45,416 nt of DNA from a bacterium (GTDB taxonomy: Bacteria; Gemmatimonadota; Gemmatimonadetes; Gemmatimonadales; Gemmatimonadaceae). The position numbers were made by a program, and so were the translations under genes. Shown one piece after another: positions 16,706 to 25,048 of the stretch (position 1 is its first letter; each line of letters begins with the position of its first letter). The DNA is taken from NCBI GenBank assembly GCA_027484025.1, contig JAIXTI010000211.1:1-45416 (forward strand), read 5' to 3'. The notes below the pieces were generated by a model that was not told where the DNA came from, made no database searches, and was given only the letters and a program-made list of their open reading frames with translations.

Positions 16706-18037
16706 ATGTCTTCTCTCCCGAAACTGCCCCGGTCCGCCAGCGTGCGACGCGGGCTGCACCGCCATGCGCTCGCGGTTGTCGCGCTGCTGGGTTCCGTGGT
16801 CCCGTCACCGGCGGCCGCCCAATCGGCCGTGCGCCCACTGGTCTTGCGTGCCGCCCGCGTACTCGACGGCACCGGCAAGGTGCTCACCAACCAGGACGTC
16901 GTCGTCGAACGTGGGCGTATCGTCGTCGTGCGCCCCGCTCGCGGTCCGCTCCCAGCCGGCGGCATCGATCTCGGCGCGCGCACGCTGTTGCCAGGCTTCA
17001 TCGACACGCATGTGCACCTTGGCTGGTATATCAACGGCCATGATCGCATGCACACCGACGATGATGGGGACACGCCGGCGGTGAGCGCGCTCGCGCACGC
17101 GGGGAACGCGTGGGCGACACTGCGCGCCGGGTTCACGACCGTGCAAAGCATTGGTGAAGCCGATAACGCCGCGTTGCGAGATGCCATTGCCCGGGGCTGG
17201 ATTCCCGGCCCGCGCGTCCTCACCTCGCTCGGATCGCTGAATGAACGGACACGCGGTGGGTCGCCCGATTCGCTGCGAGCCGTCGTACGACGGTTCAAGC
17301 AACAGGGCGCCGATGTCATCAAGATCTTTGCGTCGAAGAGCATTCGCGACGGCGGTGAAGCGACCATGTCGCCAGAACAATTGCAGGCGGCATGCGGTGA
17401 AGCTACGGCGCAGGGGCTGCGCTCGGTGGTGCACGCGCACTCCGCCGACGCGGCGCAGCGGGCGGCCAACGCCGGCTGCACGCAGGTCGAACACGGCGTG
17501 TTTGCCGACAACGCCACGCGCACGGCCTTGGTGCAGCACCGAACGTTCTTCGATCCGCAGTGCGGACTGGTGTTCCGCAACTACCTCGACAACAAGCGGT
17601 GGTTCGAGGGGATCGGCAACTACAACGCGGTGGGCTTCGCGTCCATGGAGCAGGCGCTGCCGCTCGCGGAAGCGGGGATTGGATTGGCGGCGCGCACGCC
17701 GGGGCTCAAGCTCGTCTTCGGCACCGACGCCGTCGCCGGCGCGCATGGGCGCAACGCCGAAGAACTCGTCTGTCGCGTGCGACGGGGGAAGCAGGACCCG
17801 ATGGATGCAATCGTGAGTGCCACCAGCCGCGCCGCCGAGTCGCTGCGTCTCGAGAAGGAGATTGGTCGTGTGGCCGCAGGGTTTGCCGCCGATCTCATCG
17901 CCACCGACGGCGATCCCTCGCAGGAGATCCAAGCCTCCCAGCGCGTGTCGTTCGTGATGCGCCTGGGTACGGTGTACCGAAACGATGGTGCGAACGCGAC
18001 TGCCGCGCGACGTGCCGCAGGAGCGTCCCGCCAATGA
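16706..18037 (+). CDS. Secreted metal-dependent amidohydrolase (imidazolonepropionase-like)
   Basis: 443 residues with an N-terminal signal (ALAVVALLGSVVPSPAAAQ). The amidohydrolase motifs are in order: PGFIDTHVHLGW (metal HxH), then VIKIFASKS (Lys that is carbamylated in binuclear members), VVHAHS, VEHGVF, and FGTDAVAG with the catalytic Asp. N- and C-terminal strands make the composite beta-sandwich (ARVLDGTGKVL at the start). The likely substrate class is cyclic amides or dipeptide-like compounds, as in secreted Xaa-Pro or aryl dipeptidase relatives, but this cannot be fixed. The last codon overlaps the next start (ATGA at 18034), coupling it to the GMC dehydrogenase pair. Confidence 0.85.
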   Translation: MSSLPKLPRSASVRRGLHRHALAVVALLGSVVPSPAAAQSAVRPLVLRAARVLDGTGKVLTNQDVVVERGRIVVVRPARGPLPAGGIDLGARTLLPGFIDTHVHLGWYINGHDRMHTDDDGDTPAVSALAHAGNAWATLRAGFTTVQSIGEADNAALRDAIARGWIPGPRVLTSLGSLNERTRGGSPDSLRAVVRRFKQQGADVIKIFASKSIRDGGEATMSPEQLQAACGEATAQGLRSVVHAHSADAAQRAANAGCTQVEHGVFADNATRTALVQHRTFFDPQCGLVFRNYLDNKRWFEGIGNYNAVGFASMEQALPLAEAGIGLAARTPGLKLVFGTDAVAGAHGRNAEELVCRVRRGKQDPMDAIVSATSRAAESLRLEKEIGRVAAGFAADLIATDGDPSQEIQASQRVSFVMRLGTVYRNDGANATAARRAAGASRQ

Positions 18038-18681
18038 GTACCGGAGAGTTTTCGCCCACCGCGCGTCGCACGTTTCTCAAGACGGCTGGCGTGTTGGCGG
18101 TAGGCGCCGCGACCGCAGGCACGACGACGGGCTGCGATGTAAAAGAACCATCCGTCAACACGGCCGACGATCCGGGGCTCGAGCGCGTGCGCGGTTTCGA
18201 TCGCACCACGCTCGACGCGGTCGCCACCGCCGTGCTTCCGGAGTCACTCGGCGCCGCGGGCATTCGTGGCGCAACCGATCGCTTCATCGCGTGGGCCGAT
18301 GGCTATGATCCCGTAGCGGAGGAGATGCACGGGTACGGCTACTCGGACGTGCGTTATCTGCCCGCCGATCCGGCACCAGCATGGCGAGCGCAGTTGCAGG
18401 CTCTCGATTTGCTGGCGCAGAAGACCGCACGTACCACGTTCGCCCAATTGCCGCTGGAGCGTCGTCGCGAGTTGTTGCGCGCGGTGCTGCGCAGTGAACG
18501 CAGTGAGCGATTACCCGCACCGCTTGGCGCCAAACATGTGGCACTGGCCCTGCTGTCGCATTGGAGCAGCGGGCCTGATGCGTGGAACCTCGCGTTAGGC
18601 GCTCAAGTCAATCCGATGACGTGCCGCACACTCGGCGACGCCGTGAAGCGCCCGCTGCCGCTCGCTGGAGGCGCCGCATGA
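18034..18681 (+). CDS. Gluconate 2-dehydrogenase subunit 3-family protein (Tat signal)
   Basis: 215 residues. The N-terminus carries a twin-arginine signal (RRTFLKTAG, Arg 11-12) followed by a hydrophobic stretch and a Cys (TTGCD). The rest matches the small subunit family of membrane-bound GMC dehydrogenases: DRTTLDAVATAVLPE near residue 55, and VKRPLPLAGG at the end. In such enzymes this subunit helps export the flavoprotein, which has no signal of its own, and may shield the active site. It overlaps both neighbours by four bases. A cytochrome c subunit, usual in gluconate or fructose dehydrogenases, is not encoded next to it. Confidence 0.8.
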   Translation: MSTGEFSPTARRTFLKTAGVLAVGAATAGTTTGCDVKEPSVNTADDPGLERVRGFDRTTLDAVATAVLPESLGAAGIRGATDRFIAWADGYDPVAEEMHGYGYSDVRYLPADPAPAWRAQLQALDLLAQKTARTTFAQLPLERRRELLRAVLRSERSERLPAPLGAKHVALALLSHWSSGPDAWNLALGAQVNPMTCRTLGDAVKRPLPLAGGAA

Positions 18682-20294
18682 TCATTCAGTCCGACGAGAC
18701 GGCTGTGCACGAGGCGGACATCTGCATTGTGGGAAGTGGCATCACGGCGGCGCTCATGGCCGCGCATTTCGCGGAGCACACCACGCAGTCGATTCTGGTG
18801 GTGGAGGCCGGCAAACCGACGACCGCGTTTCGCGATCGCACACGTGCGCGCGAACGGTTTCTGGCGTACGGCGAGAGCCCGTGGAAGTCGGATCATCTCG
18901 ACGACCAGAACGCGTATGGCAACACCTGGGGCTTCTCGCCCAGTATGCACGTCGGCGGGTTGGCGATGCACTGGGGTGGTGTCTCGCCGCGCTATTCTCC
19001 CGAAGACTTTCAACTCAGATCGTTGCACGGTGTGGGCACCGATTGGCCGTTCACCTACGACACCCTCGATCCGTTCTATCAGGAAGCTGAGGAGCGAATG
19101 GGCGTGGCCGGTGAACAGGGGCCACCGGCACTCGATCCGCGGGGCAAGCCGTATCCGTTGCCGCCGCTCCCCATCAACTACAATCTGGCGCAGCTCCAGC
19201 AATGGGCCGGCAAGGCAGACATCGCCACGTGGAGCACACCGTCGGCGAAGAACTCGGTGGAGCACGACGGCCGGGCGCAGTGTCAGCGGTGCGACAGCTG
19301 CTACCCGGTCTGCCCGTCAGGGGCGAAGTACTCTCCCGACTTCACGTGGGACGCATTGATGGCCGCGAAGAAAATCACGATGCTCACGGAAACGCTCGTG
19401 CGGCGTCTCGAGGCCGACTCCAAGACCGGACGCATTACGCGCGCGACGGGAAATCGCACGGACGCACGTGGCACGCCGGTCGAGATTCGCGCCAAGACGT
19501 TCGTGTTGGCGGCAGGCTTTACCTGGTCGCCGCACCTGTTGCTCCTGTCGCGTAGCACGGCGTTCCCGAACGGGCTCGCCAATCGCAGCGGCCTCGTGGG
19601 GAAGTATCTGGCGGGGCATCGCAATGTGAACGCCTATCTGCGGCTCCCCATGGAGCTGGTGCCGGGCATCAACGTGCAGCATTCGCTCGTGAGCAAGCAG
19701 TTCATGCGTGTAGGCCGGCAATCGCGCTATCTGCGTCACGATCTGCGCATCTGGGAGTCGAGCGTGGGGCGCGAACCACGTCTGCGCGACGACACGGATA
19801 CATTGCTCTTTGGTGACGCGATGCTGAAGGATTGGCAGCAGCGTGCCAAGGGCGCGACGGCGCGCGTGCGTGGCTATTACGACGTGCTCCCCGACAAGGA
19901 GAGCAAGCTGTGGCTCGACGACACGCGCACGAATCGCTTTGGCGATCCCATGCCGCGCATGGCCTTCAAGGACGCGCCAGAGAGTGCGGCGCTGCGCGAG
20001 TATCAGGAGGAGTCGTTGCGCGACTTGTTCCGCCGGATGGCCAAGGCCGGCGGCGGCGAAATTCTCCGCATGGAGAACAGCGCGAACGATCTCGGGCAGG
20101 AGCACCCGACTGGCGGTTGCCGCATGGGCACGGACCCGACGGACAGCGTTGTCGATGGCGACGGGCGGGCGCACGATCACGAGAACCTGTGGGTGGCGGG
20201 GGCGCCGACGCAGCCGACGGCGAGTTGCTGCAACGGGACGCTCACCTTTGTCGCGGTCGGCCTCAAGACGGCGGCTGCCATTGTGAAGGCCTAG
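18678..20294 (+). CDS. GMC-family FAD oxidoreductase with an Fe-S cysteine motif
   Basis: 538 residues. The FAD-binding GxGxxA-type motif is at the N-terminus (ICIVGSGITAALMAAHF) with VVEAG at the end of the second strand. HWGG appears near residue 98. Cysteines 202, 205, 208 and 212 form CxxCxxCxxxCP, at the place where FAD-glucose dehydrogenase-type enzymes carry a 3Fe-4S cluster. The C-terminal half has the GMC active-site region EHPTGGCRMG and CCNGTLTFVAVGLKTA. It probably oxidises a sugar or alcohol in the periplasm after Tat co-export with the preceding subunit. The spacing of four cysteines is also that of a 4Fe-4S site. The substrate is unknown. Confidence 0.85.
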   Translation: MIIQSDETAVHEADICIVGSGITAALMAAHFAEHTTQSILVVEAGKPTTAFRDRTRARERFLAYGESPWKSDHLDDQNAYGNTWGFSPSMHVGGLAMHWGGVSPRYSPEDFQLRSLHGVGTDWPFTYDTLDPFYQEAEERMGVAGEQGPPALDPRGKPYPLPPLPINYNLAQLQQWAGKADIATWSTPSAKNSVEHDGRAQCQRCDSCYPVCPSGAKYSPDFTWDALMAAKKITMLTETLVRRLEADSKTGRITRATGNRTDARGTPVEIRAKTFVLAAGFTWSPHLLLLSRSTAFPNGLANRSGLVGKYLAGHRNVNAYLRLPMELVPGINVQHSLVSKQFMRVGRQSRYLRHDLRIWESSVGREPRLRDDTDTLLFGDAMLKDWQQRAKGATARVRGYYDVLPDKESKLWLDDTRTNRFGDPMPRMAFKDAPESAALREYQEESLRDLFRRMAKAGGGEILRMENSANDLGQEHPTGGCRMGTDPTDSVVDGDGRAHDHENLWVAGAPTQPTASCCNGTLTFVAVGLKTAAAIVKA

Positions 20295-20299
20295 CGGGT

Positions 20300-20652
20300 C
20301 TTGGTCGGGGTTGTGGGTGGTGGTCGGGGTACAGCCACTACAGTCGGGGCACAGCTACCACAGTCGGGGCACTGCCACGACGGTCGGGGTCTACGAACAG
20401 TCGGGGTCCCGGTCGGGTCTCGCGCGGCGCTGCGCTGGCGCGTCGGGGTCGGGGATAAACTGTCGGGGCTGCCCCGACCCCGACCGCGACATTTGGGCCC
20501 CGACCAAGACGCGCCAGCGCAGCGAAGCGCAAGACCCGACCAGGACCCCGACTGCTGGTAGACCCCGACTGTCGTGGCAGTGCCCCGACCGTGGTGGCTG
20601 TACCCCGACTGTGGTGGCTGTGCCCCGACTACCACCGCCAACCCCGACCAAG
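20300..20652. repeat. Long inverted repeat: two 145-bp arms of ~20-bp GTCGGGG units
   Basis: Arms 20300-20444 and 20508-20652 align to each other's reverse complement with no gaps and, by my count, 15 mismatches, mostly transitions. Each arm is itself repetitive: GTCGGGG starts at 20304, 20323, 20343, 20363, 20383 and 20400, and CCCCGAC starts at 20546, 20563, 20583, 20603, 20623 and 20642, giving mirror-image spacings of 19, 20, 20, 20, 17. A unit reads GTCGGGGTACAGCCACTACA. The inner ends share a block containing CGCTGCGCTGGCGCGTC. The 63-base loop has its own hairpin (GTCGGGG/CCCCGAC at 20462-20478). Reading frames through it are repeat artefacts. It fills almost the whole gap between the GMC and DPP-IV-like genes, which are on the same strand. 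Confidence 0.9.
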
Positions 20653-20680
20653 CCCCCACGCCACTGGTGCCTCCCAGCCT

Positions 20681-20698
20681 CCTCAACGCAAGTTGAGG
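20681..20698 (+). other. Small GNRA-loop hairpin upstream of the peptidase gene
   Basis: CCTCAAC and GTTGAGG pair perfectly around a GCAA tetraloop, a stable GNRA hairpin. It ends 28 bases before the peptidase ATG at 20727, so it may be part of its 5' leader or the end of the preceding transcript. Confidence 0.45.
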
Positions 20699-20726
20699 GG
20701 TGGTCTTCCTCTACCCTTCCCTGCCG

Positions 20727-22904
20727 ATGCGACGTTCCGCATTCCTGATCGCCATCTCCGCGGTCTCCCCCTTCGCGACGCTTTCCGCTCAGCCACGCGC
20801 CCTCACCGCCGCCGACTACGCGCGCGCCGAGAAGTTCCTCGGCTTCAACACGCAGCCGCTGGTCTCAAACACCGGCGTGCAACCCAACTGGTTGCCTGAC
20901 GGCCGCTTCACCTACCGCGTGCGCCAGCCTGACGGGTCGCAGCCCACGTTCGTCGTGAACGCCAAGGGCGTCAAAACCAACTGCGCCGCCACCGGTGCGT
21001 CGTGCCCCGCCGCCGAAGCCGCGCGCCCGGCGGCGCGAAACCGCACGCGGTCGCCGGAGTCGATGTCGCCCGACGGCACGAAGGCCGCGTTCATTCGCGA
21101 CTGGAACCTCTGGGTGCGCGATGTCGCGAGCAATCAGGAGACCAAGCTCACCACCGACGGCGTGAAGGACTACGGCTATGCCACCGACAACGCCGGCTGG
21201 GTGCACAGCGACCGCGCCATTCTGCTCTGGTCGCCCGACTCCAAGAAGATTGCGACCTTCCAGCAAGACCAGCGAAAGGTCGGCGACATGTATCTGGTGC
21301 GCACCAAGGTTGGCCATCCTGAGCTCCTCGCGTGGAAGTACCCGCTCCCTGGCGACAGCGTCGTCTCCATGATCGAGCGCGTGGTGGTGGATCTGTCGAG
21401 CACCGCGCCGCGCGTAGTGCGCTTCAAGATGCCGGCCGACCAGCATCGCAGCTCGGTGTGCGACCACATCGCCTTCGGCGGCAAGCTGGCCGATGTCGAG
21501 TGGTTCCCCGACGGCAGCAAGGTGGCGTTTCTCTCCAACTCGCGCGACCACAAGGTGGCAACGCTGCGGGTGGCTGATGCTACCACTGGCGACGTGCGCG
21601 ATGTGCTCCGCGAAGAAGTGAAGACGCAGTTCGAAAGCGGCGACGGCGATCAGAACTGGCGCCTGCTCCCCGCCTCGAACGAAGTGCTCTGGTTTTCGGA
21701 GCGCGACGACTGGGGACAGCTGTACCTCTACGATCTTAGCACCGGCGCGCTCAAGAATCAGATCACGACCGGCGAAGGCACCGTGCTCTCCATCGAGCGC
21801 CTCGACGAGAAGAACCGCATGGTGTGGTTCACTGCCGCCGGCAAGGAAAAGGGGCGCGACCCGTACTTCCGTCACCTCTACCGCATCGGATTCAACGGCA
21901 AAGGGCTCACGCTGCTCACGCCGGAAGACGGTGACCACAACGTGTCCCTCTCCCCCGATGGTGCGCGATTTGTAGACAGCTGGTCACGGCCTGACTTGCC
22001 GCAGACAGCAGTGCTGCGCGACGCAAAGTCGGGCGCACTCATCGCCACGCTCGAAAAGGGAGACATCTCCAAGCTCGTCGCCACCGGCTGGAAGCCCCCC
22101 ACGCGCATCACGGTCAAGGATCGCGATGGCAAGTGGGACCTGTACGGCCTCATGTGGACGCCGACGCAGCTCGACTCCACGAAGAAGTATCCCATCATCA
22201 ACTACATCTACCCGGGGCCGCAGGGTGGCTCCGTGGGCAGTCGGCAGTTCACGCCATCCACGCGCGACAACCAGGCGCTGGCCGAGCTGGGGTTCATTGT
22301 GGTGGCCATTGATGGCACGGGCAACCCGACGCGCTCCAAGTCCTTCCATGACGCGTACTACGCGCGCATGGGCGACAACACGCTCCCCGACCAGATCACC
22401 GGCATGAAGCAGCTCGCGGCGCGCTACGCGTTCATCGACATCGATCGCGCTGGCATCTGGGGGCACTCGGGCGGTGGGTTTGCGACGGCCGGCGCGATGT
22501 TCCGGTATCCCGATTTCTTCAAGGTGGGCATCTCGGAATCGGGCAACCACGAGAACCGCAACTACGAAGACGATTGGGGTGAGCGCTATCACGGCCTCCT
22601 CGTGAAGAGCGGCAGCGGTGACAACTACGATGCCGAGGCCAATCAGAACTTTGCCAAGAACCTCAAGGGCAAGCTGCTGTTGGCGCATGGCACGCTCGAC
22701 GACAACGTACCGCCCGACAACACGTATCTCGTGGTCGATGCGCTCATCAAAGCGGGCAAAGATTTCGATCTCCTCATGATTCCGAACGCCGCGCACGGTT
22801 ACGGTGGGGCGTCGAACTACATGATGCGGCGTCGCTGGGACTATTTCGTGCAGCACCTGCTCGGTGCGACACCTCCGAAGGAATACCAGATCGGCCCCAA
22901 GTAA
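20727..22904 (+). CDS. Secreted S9 peptidase, dipeptidyl-peptidase-IV-like
   Basis: 725 residues. The ATG at 20727 gives a signal peptide (AFLIAISAVSPFATLSAQ); a GTG at 20700 is an alternative. Residues about 60-450 form the DPP-IV N-terminal propeller, with SPDGTKAAFIRDWNLWV, KDYGYATDNAGW, LLWSPDSKKIATFQQD and later SLSPDGARFVDSW. The C-terminal catalytic domain has VVAIDGTGNPTRSKSFHD, nucleophile elbow GHSGGGF (Ser about residue 581), acid in GTLDDNVPPDN (about 658) and His in AAHGYGG. DPP-IV usually has GWSYGG at the elbow, so this is a divergent member. It probably removes dipeptides from peptide N-termini outside the cytoplasm. A terminator follows. Confidence 0.88.
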   Translation: MRRSAFLIAISAVSPFATLSAQPRALTAADYARAEKFLGFNTQPLVSNTGVQPNWLPDGRFTYRVRQPDGSQPTFVVNAKGVKTNCAATGASCPAAEAARPAARNRTRSPESMSPDGTKAAFIRDWNLWVRDVASNQETKLTTDGVKDYGYATDNAGWVHSDRAILLWSPDSKKIATFQQDQRKVGDMYLVRTKVGHPELLAWKYPLPGDSVVSMIERVVVDLSSTAPRVVRFKMPADQHRSSVCDHIAFGGKLADVEWFPDGSKVAFLSNSRDHKVATLRVADATTGDVRDVLREEVKTQFESGDGDQNWRLLPASNEVLWFSERDDWGQLYLYDLSTGALKNQITTGEGTVLSIERLDEKNRMVWFTAAGKEKGRDPYFRHLYRIGFNGKGLTLLTPEDGDHNVSLSPDGARFVDSWSRPDLPQTAVLRDAKSGALIATLEKGDISKLVATGWKPPTRITVKDRDGKWDLYGLMWTPTQLDSTKKYPIINYIYPGPQGGSVGSRQFTPSTRDNQALAELGFIVVAIDGTGNPTRSKSFHDAYYARMGDNTLPDQITGMKQLAARYAFIDIDRAGIWGHSGGGFATAGAMFRYPDFFKVGISESGNHENRNYEDDWGERYHGLLVKSGSGDNYDAEANQNFAKNLKGKLLLAHGTLDDNVPPDNTYLVVDALIKAGKDFDLLMIPNAAHGYGGASNYMMRRRWDYFVQHLLGATPPKEYQIGPK

Positions 22905-22921
22905 CCGTAAGCGCCGATTCA

Positions 22922-22951
22922 GAAAGGCCTCGGCTCGCGCCGGGGCCTTTC
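22922..22951 (+). terminator. Intrinsic-type terminator after the DPP-IV-like gene
   Basis: The 12-base arms AAAGGCCTCGGC (22923-22934) and GCCGGGGCCTTT (22939-22950) pair with one G-U wobble around a TCGC loop. The A-rich left edge and T-rich right edge make it bidirectional in form. It starts 18 bases after the stop codon. Confidence 0.8.
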
Positions 22952-23055
22952 ACTTTGGCGAGACACCCGCATGAAGTCTCCCGTATTCCAGTACCGGAAT
23001 ACGTGACCAGATGACAAGTTATGTGTTCGCTACAGCCCGCCCTTAGCCCCATCGT

Positions 23056-24558
23056 GTGCCCACAACGTTTGTCCTGCCGCTGCTCCAGCAGGCGCTCTCC
23101 CGCCTGAACGATGTCGTGCTCATCACCGAAGCCGAGCCCACCTCGTTCCCAGGTCCGCGCATCCAGTACGTGAATGAGGTGTTCGAGCGCACGACTGGCT
23201 TTACCGCCGAGGAGGTCATCGGCAAGACGCCCCGCATATTGCAGGGAGCACGCACCGACCAGGAAGTGCTCGCGCGGTTACGCGACTCGCTATGCGCGTG
23301 GAAGTCGGAGCGTGTGATGCTCACGAACTATCGCAAGGACGGGACGCCGTTCGACGTAGAGTTCGAGGTCGTGCCCATCGCCAACGAGCAGGGATGGTAC
23401 ACGCATTGGGTGTCGGTGCAACGGGACGTGACCAAGAGCACATTGGCCGCCGAGGTCATCCGCACGGCCTCGACGCTCGACGAGCTCGGTTCCGGCATCT
23501 GTTTCGAACTGCGCGAATATGTGGCAGCCACCACCGTGGTCTGGCGTATGCGCCCCCATGGACAGCGCCATTGGCATGTCTTGCAGGCGGGGGAAACGCT
23601 ACCGTTCGACGCGCAGCTCATGATGCCTGGAGAGCACTGCGTGCTCGTGCCGCTGCAAACGTCCGGCGATCTCGAAGTGGAACTCCTGCTGTGGCACGAA
23701 TCACGGCCGTTCAGTGAGGCGCAGCAGGCACTGGCCGAAGCGGTCGCCCGACGTGCAGCACCGGCCACCGAGAAACTGTATGCGCTGCTGCAGCAGCAGC
23801 GGCTCATCGCGGCGTTGCATCAGTCGGAAAAGCTCGAAGCGATCGGCCGCCTGGCCGGTGGCATCGCGCACGACTTCAACAATCTCCTCACCATTGTGGT
23901 GGGGAACGTCGAGTATCTGCAAAGCATCGTTCCCGCGGTCGATGAAGTTTCGAACGTGTGTACCGACATCACCCGTGCCACCACGCGCGCGAGCGCGCTG
24001 GTGCAGCGGCTGCTCGACTTTGGACGTCAACGGGTCCCGTCGGCGCAACCGTTTCCCGTGGACGGCGTCATTGCATCGGCGGCGGCGCTTCTCGAACGCA
24101 CGCTCGGGGCTCCCATCGTCATCGCAACCGCGGTGGAAGCGCCGGTCCCCATCGTGCTGGGCGACCCGGCGCTGCTGGAGCAGGTCCTCGTGAGTCTCAT
24201 CCTGAACGCACGGGACGCGCTTCGCAGCATGATGCACCCCGAACGCGGCGAGATCCGCGTCGTGGCCATTCGCGACTACGTGGAGAGCTCTCGGCAGGAG
24301 GGGTATGCCGCCGCATTGCCGCCTGGTCGGTACGTGGCCATCGACATTACGGACGACGGCCCGGGAATGACCGACGACGTGCGCGATCGGGCGTTCGACC
24401 CATTCTTTACCACCAAACCACTGGGGTCGGTCGGGGCGGGCAACGGATTGGGACTCTCCACGGCCTACGGCATCGTCGCCATCATGGGTGGCACCATCCG
24501 GCTCCAGAACGTCGTACCGCACGGCCTGAATGTGCGCATCATTCTGCCGGCCGCCTGA
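23056..24558 (+). CDS. PAS-domain sensor histidine kinase (orphan, probably soluble)
   Basis: 500 residues from a GTG start at 23056. Residues about 15-125 form a PAS domain (NEVFERTTGFTAEEVIGKTPRILQG split by strands, then NYRKDGTPFDVEFEVVPI). The photoactive Cys of LOV domains is not present at GKTPRILQG. A GAF-like or linker region follows. The H-box GGIAHDFNNLLT has His272, the N-box LILNARDAL has Asn384, G1 is DDGPGM (about 433) and the F/G2 boxes are FDPFFTTKP and GNGLGLS. No transmembrane helix is evident, so sensing is probably cytosolic. There is no receiver domain and no neighbouring response regulator, so it is an orphan. The GTG start lacks a strong Shine-Dalgarno. Confidence 0.85.
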   Translation: MPTTFVLPLLQQALSRLNDVVLITEAEPTSFPGPRIQYVNEVFERTTGFTAEEVIGKTPRILQGARTDQEVLARLRDSLCAWKSERVMLTNYRKDGTPFDVEFEVVPIANEQGWYTHWVSVQRDVTKSTLAAEVIRTASTLDELGSGICFELREYVAATTVVWRMRPHGQRHWHVLQAGETLPFDAQLMMPGEHCVLVPLQTSGDLEVELLLWHESRPFSEAQQALAEAVARRAAPATEKLYALLQQQRLIAALHQSEKLEAIGRLAGGIAHDFNNLLTIVVGNVEYLQSIVPAVDEVSNVCTDITRATTRASALVQRLLDFGRQRVPSAQPFPVDGVIASAAALLERTLGAPIVIATAVEAPVPIVLGDPALLEQVLVSLILNARDALRSMMHPERGEIRVVAIRDYVESSRQEGYAAALPPGRYVAIDITDDGPGMTDDVRDRAFDPFFTTKPLGSVGAGNGLGLSTAYGIVAIMGGTIRLQNVVPHGLNVRIILPAA

Positions 24559-24612
24559 CGGTCGGCAAGGGTAGGAGCGACATCGTCCGGTCGGCTCCGC
24601 CGGCATAGATCG

Positions 24613-24630
24613 CTGGTATAGATTGCGGTC
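24613..24630 (+). promoter_or_regulatory. Candidate -10 just upstream of the DUF423 gene
   Basis: GGTATAGATTGCGGTC precedes the ATG at 24631. TATAGA is a good -10 match, about 13 bases before the start, so the transcript would have almost no leader. A similar CATAGAT lies 12 bases further upstream. No convincing -35 is visible. Confidence 0.3.
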
Positions 24631-24999
24631 ATGGAACGACTCTTTCTCACGCTGGGCGCCCTGTCAGGGGCCATTGGTGTCGGTGCCGGCGCGTTCGGGG
24701 CGCACGCGTTGCGGGCGCGGCTCGAACCGCGCATGCTCGAGGTGTTCGAAACGGGCGCGCGCTACCAGATGTACCATGCGCTGGCGCTCATCGCCGCGGC
24801 GTGGATTGCCGGCCGCTGGCCCGGTACGTGGAGCACCGCGAGTGGATGGCTGTTTCTCGCCGGCACCCTGTTCTTCAGCGGGTCACTGTACGCCATGGCA
24901 CTGACCGGCGTCCGTGCCTTGGGCGCTATCACGCCAATCGGCGGTGTGTGCTTCATCGCCGGATGGATCTGCCTCGCGCTGGCGGCCCGCACCGGCTGA
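24631..24999 (+). CDS. DUF423 family small membrane protein (YgdD-like)
   Basis: 122 residues with about four hydrophobic helices. The N-terminus LGALSGAIGVGAGAFGAHAL and the following FETGARYQMYHALALI are the signature of DUF423 (COG2363). Function is not established; E. coli YgdD is the best-known relative. Start and length are normal for the family. The downstream TSUP gene follows after about 50 bases and may be cotranscribed. Confidence 0.88.
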   Translation: MERLFLTLGALSGAIGVGAGAFGAHALRARLEPRMLEVFETGARYQMYHALALIAAAWIAGRWPGTWSTASGWLFLAGTLFFSGSLYAMALTGVRALGAITPIGGVCFIAGWICLALAARTG

Positions 25000-25048
25000 T
25001 CCCCGCAAAGGGGTGACGCTGGAACGCGATTTGGGCGATCCTTCGTCA

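Noticed and set aside
20304-20648. CRISPR array
   Set aside because: The 20-base periodic units have no separate unique spacers, are arranged as mirror-image halves, and no cas gene is near.
20301-20748. Open frames on both strands through the GTCGGGG repeat region
   Set aside because: They translate to near-identical repeats on opposite strands (VGV, ATT, SGH), as expected from a palindrome of period-20 repeats. They are repeat artefacts rather than proteins.
23160-23300. LOV-type blue-light domain in the histidine kinase
   Set aside because: The sequence GKTPRILQG resembles LOV (GRNCRFLQG), but the cysteine that binds flavin is absent, so it is an ordinary PAS domain.
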